The position numbers and the translations under genes are program-made. A stretch of 19,210 nucleotides of DNA from Cylindrobasidium torrendii FP15055 ss-10 (taxonomy: Eukaryota; Basidiomycota; Agaricomycetes; Agaricales; Physalacriaceae): NCBI GenBank assembly GCA_000934385.1, contig KN880805.1, positions 1-19,210 of the forward strand, read 5' to 3'. Shown piece after piece: positions 1-9,554 of the stretch. The notes beneath the pieces are model-generated. The model saw nothing but the letters and a program-made list of their open reading frames with translations. It made no database searches and was not told the origin of the DNA. The number at the start of each line of letters is the position of its first letter. The first letter of the stretch is position 1.

Positions 1-149
1 AAAAAATCTTACGCAAGTCTCAATTAGATGTATTTGTGCTATGTGTAGTAGAAAATAACCATTGAGCTATCCTTGTCTACAAATTCAAGCTGGGTAGACC
101 AGTAACAAACACTGTCTTTGTCCTTAGTATGCCCAAATAGTATCCTCTA

Positions 150-220
150 CAAAAAGCCAGGATCGAACTGGCGACTACCAAAATTTATGTACACATCGTT
201 TCCACTACCCTACGCGACCG
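150..220 (-). other. tRNA-like relic (possible SINE head or tRNA pseudogene)
   Basis: On the minus strand a perfect T-arm is visible: a 5-bp stem (156-160 paired with 168-172) closing a seven-base loop TTCGATC, which also matches the Pol III B box. About 30 bases upstream in the minus sense, TAGGGTAGTGG (202-212) resembles an A box. No acceptor stem forms, because the bases after the T-arm are T-rich and the bases before the A box do not pair with them. No convincing anticodon arm is seen. This argues against a working tRNA and for a decayed tRNA gene or the head of a tRNA-derived SINE. The rest of 1-427 holds nothing else I recognise beyond the probable promoter of the following gene. Confidence 0.3.
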
Positions 221-427
221 TTTCCCAGAAACGGAAACAGTAACGCGTAACACTCCAGCCGTTTCATGTCTCCCAACCGTAACGCACCCCGGGGTGGTTT
301 CATCCCTACGTGCGGCTACAGTATGCAGACTCCGAGGCGCCAGCATCGTGCCAGTGCACCGTCGAGCCAAAGACGCTAAATAGTGGGACTTGTACAATGC
401 GGACAATACACTCCCGCCTCCGTCTGA

Positions 428-1546
428 ATGCACTGCCGGATAGCTGTCCTGCGATTTCTTGTCCTGTTCGGCTTTTCGCAAGCCTTACGCCTCGCAACGC
501 TGAACATCCGTTACGATTCAAAGCCGGACGACATCACTGTAGCGGACACAGTAGCCTCTCTGGGTTCTTCTTTCGATGCGCCTTCCTACGGTCAGGTTAA
601 AGACGGTGCGGAACAACCATGGAGCACTCGAAGGATACGCATCGCCCAATATCTCATTGCCCAGAAACTGTCGGTTGTATGCATACAGGAGGGCTTGATA
701 CGACAAGTGCTAGACCTTACGGTGTTGCTAGGCGATGAGTGGGCTTGGGTTGGAAAGGGGAGAGATAACGGCGAAGACGGTGGAGAGTTTTCAGCAATAT
801 TCTACAACACGTGAGTTTCGTCAGACTTGTCCGCGTGTGTATTACTTAATCAGTTGCCCAGTAAGGACCTCGCCATTGTCTCAAATGACACATATTGGCT
901 CTCTGAAACACCGCTGGAACCGTCGAAGTACCATGGATCTGGTTCACCTCGTCTTGTCACGACAGCGGATTTCCACACCCTCGATACCAACCAATCTTTC
1001 ATGATCATGAACACGCACCTAGATGATATCTCAAACGAACAGCGCATGTACGCTGCCTCGATGCTGGTTACGCGCGCGCGCTACGAAGCCTCCGCTGTCG
1101 GAAATCGTCCCATTTTCTTGACAGGCGACTTCAATAGCCCGCCTGTGGGCACAGATTCCGAGGCTTACAAGATTACGACTGGACAACACAACCCTGTTCG
1201 AGTGAACGACTACTGGATGTCAAGATATACTGTAGCACATGATACTCAATATGACTTTGCTGTGAGCCCAGCCTCGGTCATTTCAAGAGAACAGAACTGA
1301 CTGGTCTCCTGCAGCTCCTGGACATCATAGGCGACGCCCCCCGACAGTTTGTCAGTGAGCCATATGCTACTTATACGGGATTTGCTGCACCTGGGGACTA
1401 TAGCGAATATAGGCGGATTGTTCATATTTGGAGGTAGCAACAAAGGATTCGAAACTGTTTCCTACAGCGTCGGTGGCCTAATAGGCGATGACGGCATTCA
1501 CATGAGCGACCATCGACCCATTGTTGTAGAGTTTAAATTACAATAA
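428..1546 (+). CDS. Secreted endonuclease/exonuclease/phosphatase-family protein, probable frame break in last exon
   Basis: Member of the metal-dependent EEP (DNase I-like) superfamily, which cleaves phosphodiester or phosphate-ester bonds; substrate unknown. Exons: 428-810, 862-1261 and 1315-1546; introns 811-861 and 1262-1314, the latter with a CTGAC branch site. Residues 1-19 are hydrophobic and look like a signal peptide. Family motifs in order: LATLNIRY (N26), CIQE (E88), FYNT joined across intron 1, TYWLSETP (138-145), NTHLDD (H180), GDFNS (D217, N219) and finally SDHRP. In exon 3 the upstream frame reads TYTGF...YRRI up to about 1419, but the downstream FIFGGSN...SDHRP part lies in another frame starting at 1421. 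Two bases seem missing where the family has R-I-D-[FY]-I-F. A GT-AG intron at 1355-1403 or 1355-1412 would restore the frame, but only by discarding conserved sequence. So this is a recent pseudogene, a sequencing error or an oddly spliced gene. Confidence 0.82.
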
Positions 1547-1638
1547 CCGAATCAAGCCATAGAGTTGTTGTATATTCAAAAGTCCCATAAGCATTGGCAG
1601 GCATGAACGGTAGGAAATCAGACAAGCTGCTATACGCT

Positions 1639-2933
1639 TCAATCGTCATCATCATTGTCCTTCTTCTTCTTCTTGCTCTTCTCCTTCCGTTTCCTGCGCT
1701 TTTCATCGCGCGCTGCTTCTTGGTCCAATGCGAGCATTTCTTTGACGGACATGGACCCGTCCAAGCCCTGGAGGCGGAGCGGTGCAACTTCACCCTCTTC
1801 GACAACTGGATCCGCCGCAGAAGAACTTGGTATAGAGAGCGCTGAGGGTCTTTCTGGAGCAGGAGAGGGTGAACGTTCGTCGCCGAACCAGTGCCCGCGG
1901 ACAATGGGCTGAGCAATTCCTTCGTCGGGGGCTTGCCTTAGCTCTCCATCGCTGTGATGACCCTCATCCACATCGTCGTCGTCGGCGTCGTCCATATTCA
2001 GCCCATCATAGTCGCCGGCGTCCGCGAAGATGTCCAAATCATCATCAACAGGTTCTGGTTCGGCAGGTGGGGGCGAAGGTTGAGAAGCAACCACGATTGG
2101 TTGCTCGACAGCCTTTGTCTGCGAAGGGCCTGCTTCTGCAATGACAGCGACCTTCCTCTTTTTCTTCTTGGGTTCCCCGTCTGCAGGCGTTTTTGCCTTT
2201 TTCTTCTTCTTCTTCGCTGCATCCTCGGAGGCGCCGACTGGCTTAAAGCCAACAGGTTTGAACTTGGACGTAGTGGGTTGGGATGGCTCAGTGGACGGGG
2301 TGACAATGTGCCCACGCTTCTCCTTGAGCTCTCGCACAATATCCTCGCGGGTACGTTTCTTGGGCATTTCGGCAAACGCTTCTTCAAGATCTTCATCTGC
2401 CGTGACCGATATTGCGGCCTTGGCTTTGTTCTGCTCCAGAAGAGCGAGATCAAGGCCCTTCACAAGCACGGTATGCTCGCTGTCACCGCCGAGTAGTTTA
2501 CGTTTCTCGTCATCCTAGATGCCATTATTAAAGGTTGTTCAGTGGTTCGTGAACGGGGCGCACCAAATCCTGCCGACCATCGAGCTCGGCGAGCATGGCC
2601 TCAAGCTACTTTGGTCAGAACCCATATAATTTGCGGGATGCATTACGCACTGCCGAATGCTCCCCAGGCGCACCTATACGCCGTTCCTCCGCGCGATCAC
2701 GATATTTCCCATCTTTTCCCTTTACTTTCCGCGGTTTGAAAGCAGGTTCAGAAGCACTGATAGTGGGCTGGCTGTGCGCAATTCAATATCTAGCGGTTTA
2801 TTGGCGCGTCGATGAACGCACGCTTTCTTGGTGTGTAAACCGGCGGAAGGTTTCGAAAGCAAAGTTCGAAATGCATCCTATGTTACGTTAGACAGTGAGA
2901 AAGAAGTTGAGTGAGAGAACGGACTTGGTCCAT
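1639..2933 (-). CDS. RED/IK-family spliceosomal protein
   Basis: Homologue of human IK (RED) and C. elegans SMU-2, a nuclear protein that works with SMU1 in the spliceosomal B complex. Exons in transcript order: 2925-2933, 2822-2877, 2651-2756, 2564-2605 and 1639-2514, giving 362 residues. The start sits in a good context (CCACCATGG). Splicing joins family motifs: MDQ to DAFRTLLSKPSA, KKA to SEPAFKPRK, then GKYRDRAEERR, LEAMLAELDG, and LLGGDSEHTVLVKGLDLALL (RED N-terminal domain, roughly residues 1-100). The rest is low complexity: Lys runs, PKKKKRKV (about 186-193, a classical NLS pattern), acidic Asp stretches, and a Lys-rich, Asp-tailed C-terminus coded by CTT/TTC-type triplet repeats on the plus strand. 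The C-terminal RE/RD/ER dipeptide repeat of animal RED is not evident. It diverges from the ARE-type gene over 175 bp. Confidence 0.93.
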
Positions 2934-3108
2934 GGTGGTTGCTTCACGAAGTGCGAATTACGCGCCGATCGGAATAGACGGCCCGATCCTGCACGCTGCG
3001 GCACAGCGATGTCATTTATGAGCGGAAGCTGAGACGGCCGTATTTACTCCGAATTTGCTTCCAGTACTCTTTCCTAAACGCCATCACCATCTCACCTCAT
3101 CTACCGCT
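2934..3108. promoter_or_regulatory. Short divergent promoter between RED and sterol O-acyltransferase genes
   Basis: Only 175 bp separate the two start codons, so 5' leaders and promoters of both genes must lie here or overlap. I see no clear TATA box. The right end (3060-3105) is pyrimidine-rich, as is common just upstream of fungal starts. Confidence 0.5.
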
Positions 3109-5168
3109 ATGGCCATTGAGCCAACAGAGACCCCGGAGGTCACTTCTCGCACACCAACGGGTGGATTCAACACCGCCGAAGGCACCATCCACGTCTCCAA
3201 GCCATTCCGCTCGCGAGCATCGAAGCGATGGCGTGCCCTCGTCACTTTCACTCCCAGGATATCTCATTTCGACATTAACAACGAACGCTCCGGTACCAAC
3301 GAGTTTCGTGGCTTCTTCACCCTGTTTTGGATATCTGTTTTCCTGTTCATGGTTGTGCGTAACTTCTGCGTTGTTTCGCGCTCTCAATCTCTCATTCCTG
3401 CCTTAGCGCACCTTTGTTGCAACCTACGAATCTAGTGGTTCTCCTTTGAACTTCAGATTCGCCGCGCTGCTTTCGAAGGACGCGATCACCCTCGCCATCA
3501 GCGATGCTGTCCTCGTCTGCAGTACTGCTATCTGTGTTCCATTCGCCAAGGCAGTCAGCAAAGGATGGATCCGCGGATGGTCGGTTATAATCCTCCAGCA
3601 CACTATCCAGACGGCCATTTTGTTCACGGCCATACTCTGGACACTCAACCGGTTCGCCCGTACAATTTATCGAAGTGTCCTTCGCTCGCTAACGTTCTCG
3701 CAGAGAGTGGCCCTGGGTTCAATCAGGATTCTTTTCCCTACATGCACTGGTAAGACTCCCACAAGTATTTGGCACTTCAGCTTCTCACATCATGCCCACA
3801 GGTCATGATCATGAAAATGCACAGTTATCTCTCTGTGAATACCTATATGCAGAGCAACACCGACCAGTCTCAAACGCTTTTGGATCAATTACGACACGAG
3901 ACAGAACGTGTAGGCGGCTGGGAGGCGGCTATGGAGGATGCCAAATCGCAGAAGTCACCGTCAGCCTCCGCCATTGGATCGAGCGAGATTGGAGCTTCAC
4001 CTATGGACACTCCGCCCGTCCCGGTGGGTGCACAAGGCTCTTACATGGATGCCGGCGCCGCTTCAGAGCTCCGGAAGCGACTCTTGGTTGCGACGGCTGA
4101 GACAACTAAGCGAGAAACTCTGTCCGACCCAGAGCCAGATACCAAGAAACTTGATGTACCGTCCCCCATGGAACCCCGTCCCCTCGTCAACCACCCGGAT
4201 GCTACAATATCAGAACTTGCTAGCGAGTACTCGGACTTGCAGGGTGAACTTCGCAGCCCGGGACCTCTCTACATTGTATGGCCCAACAACATCACATTCA
4301 AGAATTTCGTGGTCTACATGTTGATACCTACTCTGGTATATGAACTCGAGTACCCACGGACCGAAAGGTATGTCGACCTCTCGCTCGTACACATACATGC
4401 TAAACCTTGCCGATAGGATACGCCCTCTTTATGTCTTTGAAAAGACTACTGCAACTTTTGGCACGTTTGCTTTACTATACTCTATCACAGAGACATTCAT
4501 TATGTCCCGTCTCCCCACTCCCGACGACTCGTTCCTTCGTTCCCTTCTTGAACTCTCCTTACCCTTCATGATATGCTATCTGCTCGTGTTCTACATCATA
4601 TTTGGTGAGAAATTACCACCTGTTTGGCTGAAATGTTCACTTACCACTCACCAGAATGCATTTGTAATGGTTTTGCTGAACTCTCGTAGTGCGCAACTTC
4701 CCCGTGGTAGTGTCAACATAAATCTAACACGCATCTTAGCTTCTCCGACCGTCAGTTCTATGAAGACTGGTGGAACTCTACTTCATGGGACGAATTCTCG
4801 CGCAAGTGGAACAAGCCTGTGCACCAATTCCTTCTGCGCCATGTCTACGCCTCGAGTCTGTCAAACTATGGCATTTCCAGATGGTCCGCTATGTTCTTGA
4901 CATTTCTCTTGAGTGCTTGCGTGCACGAGTTGGTCATGGTCGTGGTGACACACAAATTCCGGTGCGTTCACTGATTGTGCATTGCAAAACTTTGCTGATG
5001 TGAAGGCGTAGGATGTATCTATTCCTGCTGCAGCTCATCCAGATCCCTCTCATCGCAATGAGCCGGACACCATTCATCAAGGGCAACAAGTTGCTTGGAA
5101 ACCTCGTCTTCTGGTTGGGCTTGTACGCTGGGTTCCCCCTTCTTTGTGTGGCCTACGTAGCGTATTAA
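3109..5168 (+). CDS. Sterol O-acyltransferase, ARE1/ARE2-like (MBOAT family)
   Basis: Multi-pass ER enzyme that esterifies sterols with fatty acyl-CoA for storage in lipid droplets. Exons: 3109-3354, 3407-3651, 3704-3749, 3802-4367, 4417-4604, 4655-4685, 4740-4961 and 5012-5168, giving 566 residues in frame; introns are 49-54 nt, several with CTAAC or CTGAT branch sites. Supporting motifs: a soluble N-terminal region, first membrane helix FWISVFLFMV, then WPWVQSGFFSLHAL, MKMHSYLSVN, an acidic/Ser-rich cytosolic loop (about 190-330), YPRTERIRP, the acyl-CoA motif FYEDWWN, and ACVHEL, which carries the expected active-site His. The C-terminus LVFWLGLYAGFPLLCVAYVAY is a last helix. The HSYL and YPRT...R blocks fit ARE/ACAT as well as DGAT1, so diacylglycerol acyltransferase activity is the main alternative; the C-terminal helices favour ARE. 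Confidence 0.94.
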
Positions 5169-5579
5169 ACGCACGATGGACGTAACTGCTAGCAAGTCCT
5201 GATGGACAGGACGGACAGATTTATTGGTGTTAGTTATCCGGATTGGAACGCTCAAGCTCTGGTAAATCGATATATGTTACACCCATCCTAATAGCAAATT
5301 ATAAATGCATTACGTTTCTGTTCAGGCTTGCTCTCATGCGACCCATATTCATGGTTATACGCAACCAAAATGAAGATACACTTTCTAGGTTGTTGTATTC
5401 GACGATCGTCATTCCCTTGTTCACGAATTCATCATTAACTATGCTACATCATTTGCATTGTAAAGACAGGTCTACTGATATGATGTCGACCATGGACACA
5501 GATAGTCTAAGGCTACAACCATGTACTATGTGGTGGGTGAGAGAAAGCGTCCAGCGCTACATTAAGAATGTTCATGTGC
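5169..5579. other. Convergent intergenic stretch (3' ends)
   Basis: This lies between the stop codons of the acyltransferase and the membrane protein and should hold both 3' UTRs. A small perfect hairpin is visible at 5196-5212 (GTCCTG, five-base loop, CAGGAC). AT-rich text around 5290-5310 could serve polyadenylation. No coding sequence is supported. Confidence 0.5.
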
Positions 5580-6499
5580 TCATGTGCTCGTCTTCGTGGA
5601 GGGGAAATACTTGGGCATGCTTTCGAGTGGCTTCGAAATGGAGAATCCATTCGCGCTGGCCTTCTTCTCTCCCTGACGGCCAAAGCCAAAGTTCATCTTT
5701 GAGGTAGGGATGTTGAAGGTGCCCTTCTCTTTGGCATCGGAGTAAGCGTTAGACACAAACGAGGGGACGTTTTTGGGCACGGGGACGCCGGCGACGTGGG
5801 TGGGGAGGGCATCCTTGGCCATGCCCTTTGCATGGTCGCGCCAGGAAGTAACTGAGCGCTTGCTCTTGGCACCGGCGCGGAAGATAAGTCCAAGGAGGAT
5901 GTTGAGGCAGCCGATAGCGAAGAGGAAGAAGGCGGAGACAAGGGTGAAGTCGTCGACGTGGTGAGAGAGGATAGCGGCGCTTATTCTGCAAACACTTCAA
6001 GGACAGGACATTGGAGATTTAAAAAGGACGCACAAGCATTCAATCATTCCGAGTGGCCCCAGACCGAAATCGTCGCCCAGGATGGGGAAGAATCGGCTGA
6101 AAAATGATGATGGCCAGCCGACCTCGGACAGGACGAGAAACACGGTTTGGAAGATAATGAGCAGTCGATTGAGCACTGCCCAGAAGATCCCTGCAGCCTG
6201 ATTTGGTACGGTGCTGTTCCTGTACAGCACGTCAGTAGAGTTCGCAGGCGGGAAATAGGACGCACTCGATGTAGTTGCATTTGGTTAAATCCACTTTGTC
6301 AATTCCACCAGCCTTGATGAACTTGTTGACGGCCTCGATATCACTCTTGAGGGTAACGATGTTGCTGGAGAACACGAGGAGAAGGGCAATAATGCTAACG
6401 ATGCGAACGCCGTTAAGACCGATGAAGAAATCTGCAAAGCTGGTCAGCATTCAATCAAACGTAGGAGGCTGGACACGCACAAGCACGGGGAGGAAGCAT
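5580..6499 (-). CDS. Conserved four-helix integral membrane protein (DUF7598-like)
   Basis: Function unknown. Exons in transcript order: 6481-6499, 6266-6431, 6034-6219 and 5580-5985, giving 258 residues. All three introns (46-49 nt) start with GTGCGT. Four hydrophobic segments are seen: FFIGLNGVRIVSIIALLLVF (about 7-30), IFWAVLNRLLIIFQTVFLVL, a segment around FGLGPLGMIECL running into ISAAILSHHVDDF, and LVSAFFLFAIGCLNILLGLIF. A soluble tail of roughly 90 residues follows, rich in Lys, Ser and Pro, from SKRSVTSWRDHAKG onward. From memory this matches a family common in Agaricomycetes and called DUF7598; a profile search would be needed to confirm the number. There is no signal peptide; the first helix probably serves as the membrane anchor. 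The downstream neighbour is convergent (acyltransferase) and the upstream neighbour is divergent (RPP30). Confidence 0.85.
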
Positions 6500-7173
6500 C
6501 TTCAAATGGCGCAGTGATGGATGGGTCGGTGAGGTGGCAAATAAATGTTGACGTTTGCAGCAGTCAAGTGATGCGTGGAAGGTAGCAACCAAGTGGCCAA
6601 GGGAGTGTAGAGTAAATTGTCCGTTAAAAGGTCAGCGCAGCTGGACCCGACGTGAAATAAAGAGCGGAAAAGAAGGAGGTGGTCGTGGTGGTGAAGAGGA
6701 ACGGTCAATGGTCCGCATGGCCATGTCGTTTTTATATCCCGGGAAGTACGGAAAGCCAATTTTCAAAAAAGAGAACAATAGCAGACAATGGTCATTCTCA
6801 GGACAATAGACTTGATCGTCAACAAACAGGCATCAATTCAGCCTTTACCCTGGGTCATGTATAGTTGAAGAGCTACATGTCGCAACACCGATGCAATACT
6901 AGCCTTGCCGCACTGAGAGACCTTGGTGTATTCCCGGGAATTCCTCTTCACCCTACCCTATTTACAGTCCTGTATAACTTGATTTATTACCGACTCTCGT
7001 CATATTATGTTCGAAAAGTTGTTTTAAACTCGAAGGATAGTCTATCCCTGATTTTCTTTGTCTTGTATCTGTCTTTTGCGTGTTTTGACGCTCCGGCGTT
7101 GGCCACCACTGAACTGATCAACCCCGTCGAATGCACAACGTGATCGCGTGTACTTCGTTTTGATTAGGCGACC
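6500..7173. promoter_or_regulatory. Divergent intergenic region, membrane protein / RPP30
   Basis: 674 bp between two outward-facing genes, with no supportable coding sequence. On the minus strand a TATA-like ATATAAAAA lies at 6729-6737, followed toward the membrane-protein gene by a C/T-rich tract (about 6640-6700), so its transcription may start near 6700. The right half (6960-7150) is AT-rich and T-rich upstream of the RPP30 start, with no clear TATA box. Confidence 0.45.
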
Positions 7174-8368
7174 ATGTTCGACCTGAATGTTCCCATACCC
7201 AACGCTTGGCTCGGCCTGGATAATCCTCAAAAGAAATCAAAGGGAAAACAACCTTCTGGCGTCGATCTACCAAAGTATACGGCATCCCAACTTGCCTCTA
7301 TCGAGGCCCGCGTCGATTTGCTAGTGCATTGTGCGTCGTCCCTTGCCCAATTGACCTTGCTAACAAACACTGCAGTGGGATACACTGCCATCGCATTCAA
7401 CCAAACCATTCTGAGCAAGATCGACGTCAAGACTCACGTCAACTCGCTCGACATTCTCTTGAAGCAACTCAAGCCGCGAACAGATATACTCTACATGAAG
7501 CGCCTCACCATAATCCTGGACGACGAAAGCGAAAAGGGCTTTGGGCTCATCAATGCCAACACATCACTGTTCTCAGCCTACGACTTGCTTTCTCTGCTTC
7601 CAACTACACAAGCCACCATTTCGCTTGCCTGTTTAACCCACACCCTTCCATCTCCTCTCACGGCACACATCATATCAATACCACTGACCCTATCACGACT
7701 GCCATACAACATAAAGCATACGCTCGTCCGAACAGCACTCAAGAACGGCGCCGTGTTTGAACTCACCTACGTCGGTGCAGTGGGTGGGGAAAATGATCCA
7801 GCATTGGTAGATGCGCATGCAGCCGAAAATGGCCCTTCGGCCAAGCGAAACTGGTGGGGTGCAGCGCGAGAAGTCGCGCGAGTGACCAAGGGCAAGGGCA
7901 TAATTGTCAGTTCTGGCGCAAACGCAAACTTGGATTTGCGTGCACCAGACGATGTCAAAAATTTGTAGGGAATCTGTCCGGGACTTTCTATCCTACTAAC
8001 ACTGTCCAGGATAACGCTTCTGGACGTGCCGCAGGATATAGCGCATGCATCCATGTCTAAATTTCCCAAATCCCTCGTATTGCGCGCTCGTAAGTGGACT
8101 TATTCTGTTTGTATCATCCTATTCAACCCAGCTAGAAACAAGGAAGACATATCGGGCAGTCTTTTCGGAGCCTCGACTAGTTATTCCAGAGGGCAGCGCG
8201 CTTGGACAAGAGCCCACCAGCACCGAGAGCCCAGCATCCCAATCTGCTTCGAACGCCAAGAAACGCCCCGCGGAGATTGATATTGAGCGACCAGAGGATT
8301 TGACCAGCACTAGCGACCAACCGAAAAAGAAAAAACAGAAGGGGAGACAGAAAGGAAACGAAGCATAG
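7174..8368 (+). CDS. RPP1: RNase P/MRP protein subunit p30 (RPP30/Rpp1)
   Basis: Protein subunit shared by nuclear RNase P (tRNA 5' maturation) and RNase MRP (rRNA processing). Exons: 7174-7330, 7376-7964, 8010-8089 and 8136-8368, giving 352 residues; introns are 45-46 nt, two with CTAAC branch sites. The start has an ACC context (ACCATGTTC) and the N-terminus MFDLNVP is typical. Splicing restores VDLLVHLGYTAIAFNQT, the p30 core strand. Further p30-type blocks are DILYMKRLTIILDDESEKG, TALKNGAVFELTYVGAVGG, RNWWGAAREVARVTKGKG with GIIVSSGA, and DDVKNLITLLDVP. The RPP30-like TRKTYRAVF follows the third intron. The C-terminus is Ser/Pro-rich and ends in a basic KKKKQKGRQKG tail, consistent with nucleolar RNA binding. 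Intron 1 is a stop-free multiple of three, so a longer form could be translated. Confidence 0.94.
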
Positions 8369-8609
8369 AATGTAGCGTACTATGTACAGCTAACTAGTAC
8401 TTTCTGTCCTAATTACATAGCCAGACAATTGGACGTAATTGATCTAATTAAGCGTGATCTCAACAAAGTTTAACTTTTGCTTCCACTCCATCACATAGTC
8501 TGTGCGACGACACGTCACAAGCTTGACTCTGTACCCACGCGCTCTGTGTTGAGGCTTGCCTTTACTTCAGCCATAATAGTTCACCCTGCAGCTGACGAAC
8601 GGCATTACT

Positions 8610-9487
8610 ATGGCTCGCGGGAAATGTTACTTCTGTAGCGTACGCAAAGAAGACCTTAGACGATGTTCAAGGTGCAGGCTCGCAACATATTGGTACGTGG
8701 GATATTGTCTCATCGCATCATGGTACTCACCTACATCCAGCTCTGAAGAGTGCCAGCGTCGCTCATGGCAGGCATCCCACAAGCGTCAATGTATTCCCCA
8801 TGCCTCCCTCGTAGACTCCAACGGAAAGCTGCGGCAGACCAGTGAGCTGCAGCCTGACGAGCTGATGGAAATCGAACTGGATAGGCAGTTGAGCAAATGG
8901 CTGGAATTGTGGCGAAGCGTCTTGTGCACCTATGCGGCGCAAGCGTTAGACATGGCGGGAAACGGTCAGAAATGCGTCGTTGAAAAATGGTGCGTCACCC
9001 TCAGGCATTCTATGCGTAATTGACGCGTTCTCCAGCCTAGTTCTACGCATCACAAGAGACCACTTTGTTGAAGAGCCATGGAAGATTTACAAGGTAAGTT
9101 TGACGATGTTCATCCACCCTTGGCTCTCACTCCCAAATACAGGCTGTAGATGCCTTTGTCGAATCGACGCAGGTTATCGATAACAAGTTTCCTGAACTCA
9201 GAGGTGTGGTTGCCGACCAGAACGACCTTACAAGACTGCGCTTTCTTGTCATCGCCGAGACACCGGAGGCCATTATCCGGCGCGTTCGACTCTTTCAGTG
9301 GGATGATTTGGGAGTATACCGCTACCTAAATGCTCCAAAGCCTGCCTCAAAGGCCCTTGCACAGGCAGCCTGTGCAGATTTGAAGTATGGCATGGATAAC
9401 CTTTCGCCAGAAGAGACAGAGGTAAGGGCTACCGAAAAGGAGCTGCGTCTTCGAAGGACCTACACTCTAGCCACCAAGACTATGTGA
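8610..9487 (+). CDS. MYND-type zinc-finger protein
   Basis: A MYND finger binds two zinc ions and usually mediates protein-protein contacts. Exons: 8610-8692, 8741-8989, 9036-9093 and 9143-9487, giving 244 residues. The finger is at residues 6-45: CYFC, then CSRC, then (after splicing) YCSEECQRRSW, H and C in HKRQC, so all expected Cys/His ligands are present. Intron 1 falls between YC's Tyr and Cys codons and must be removed to complete the finger. The remaining 190 residues match no enzyme I recognise; they include an acidic helical patch (DELMEIELDRQLSKW), LVIAETPEAIIRRV and a Glu/Arg-rich end. Agaricomycete genomes carry many MYND proteins with lineage-specific C-terminal domains. No SET domain is seen, so it is not a SMYD methyltransferase. 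Its stop is 67 bp from the stop of the convergent GMC gene. Confidence 0.86.
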
Positions 9488-9554
9488 ACGAAGCAAAACA
9501 CAGGGTTGTAGACACCAATGTATGATTGTTTGTGGAGCTACTGAATATTGCTCT

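Noticed and set aside
1655..2518. Long plus-strand open frames rich in Phe, Leu and Ser opposite the RED gene
   Set aside because: They are antisense shadows of Lys- and Asp-rich codons (TTC/CTT repeats) and show no family motif or splice logic.
6865..7143. Plus-strand 92-residue open frame with hydrophobic stretches upstream of RPP30
   Set aside because: It starts at TTG, lies in AT-rich promoter sequence, and resembles no known family.
8090..8131. Acceptor CCCAG at 8131 for RPP30 intron 3
   Set aside because: It shifts the frame away from TRKTYRAVF; the CTAG acceptor ending at 8135 keeps the conserved sequence.
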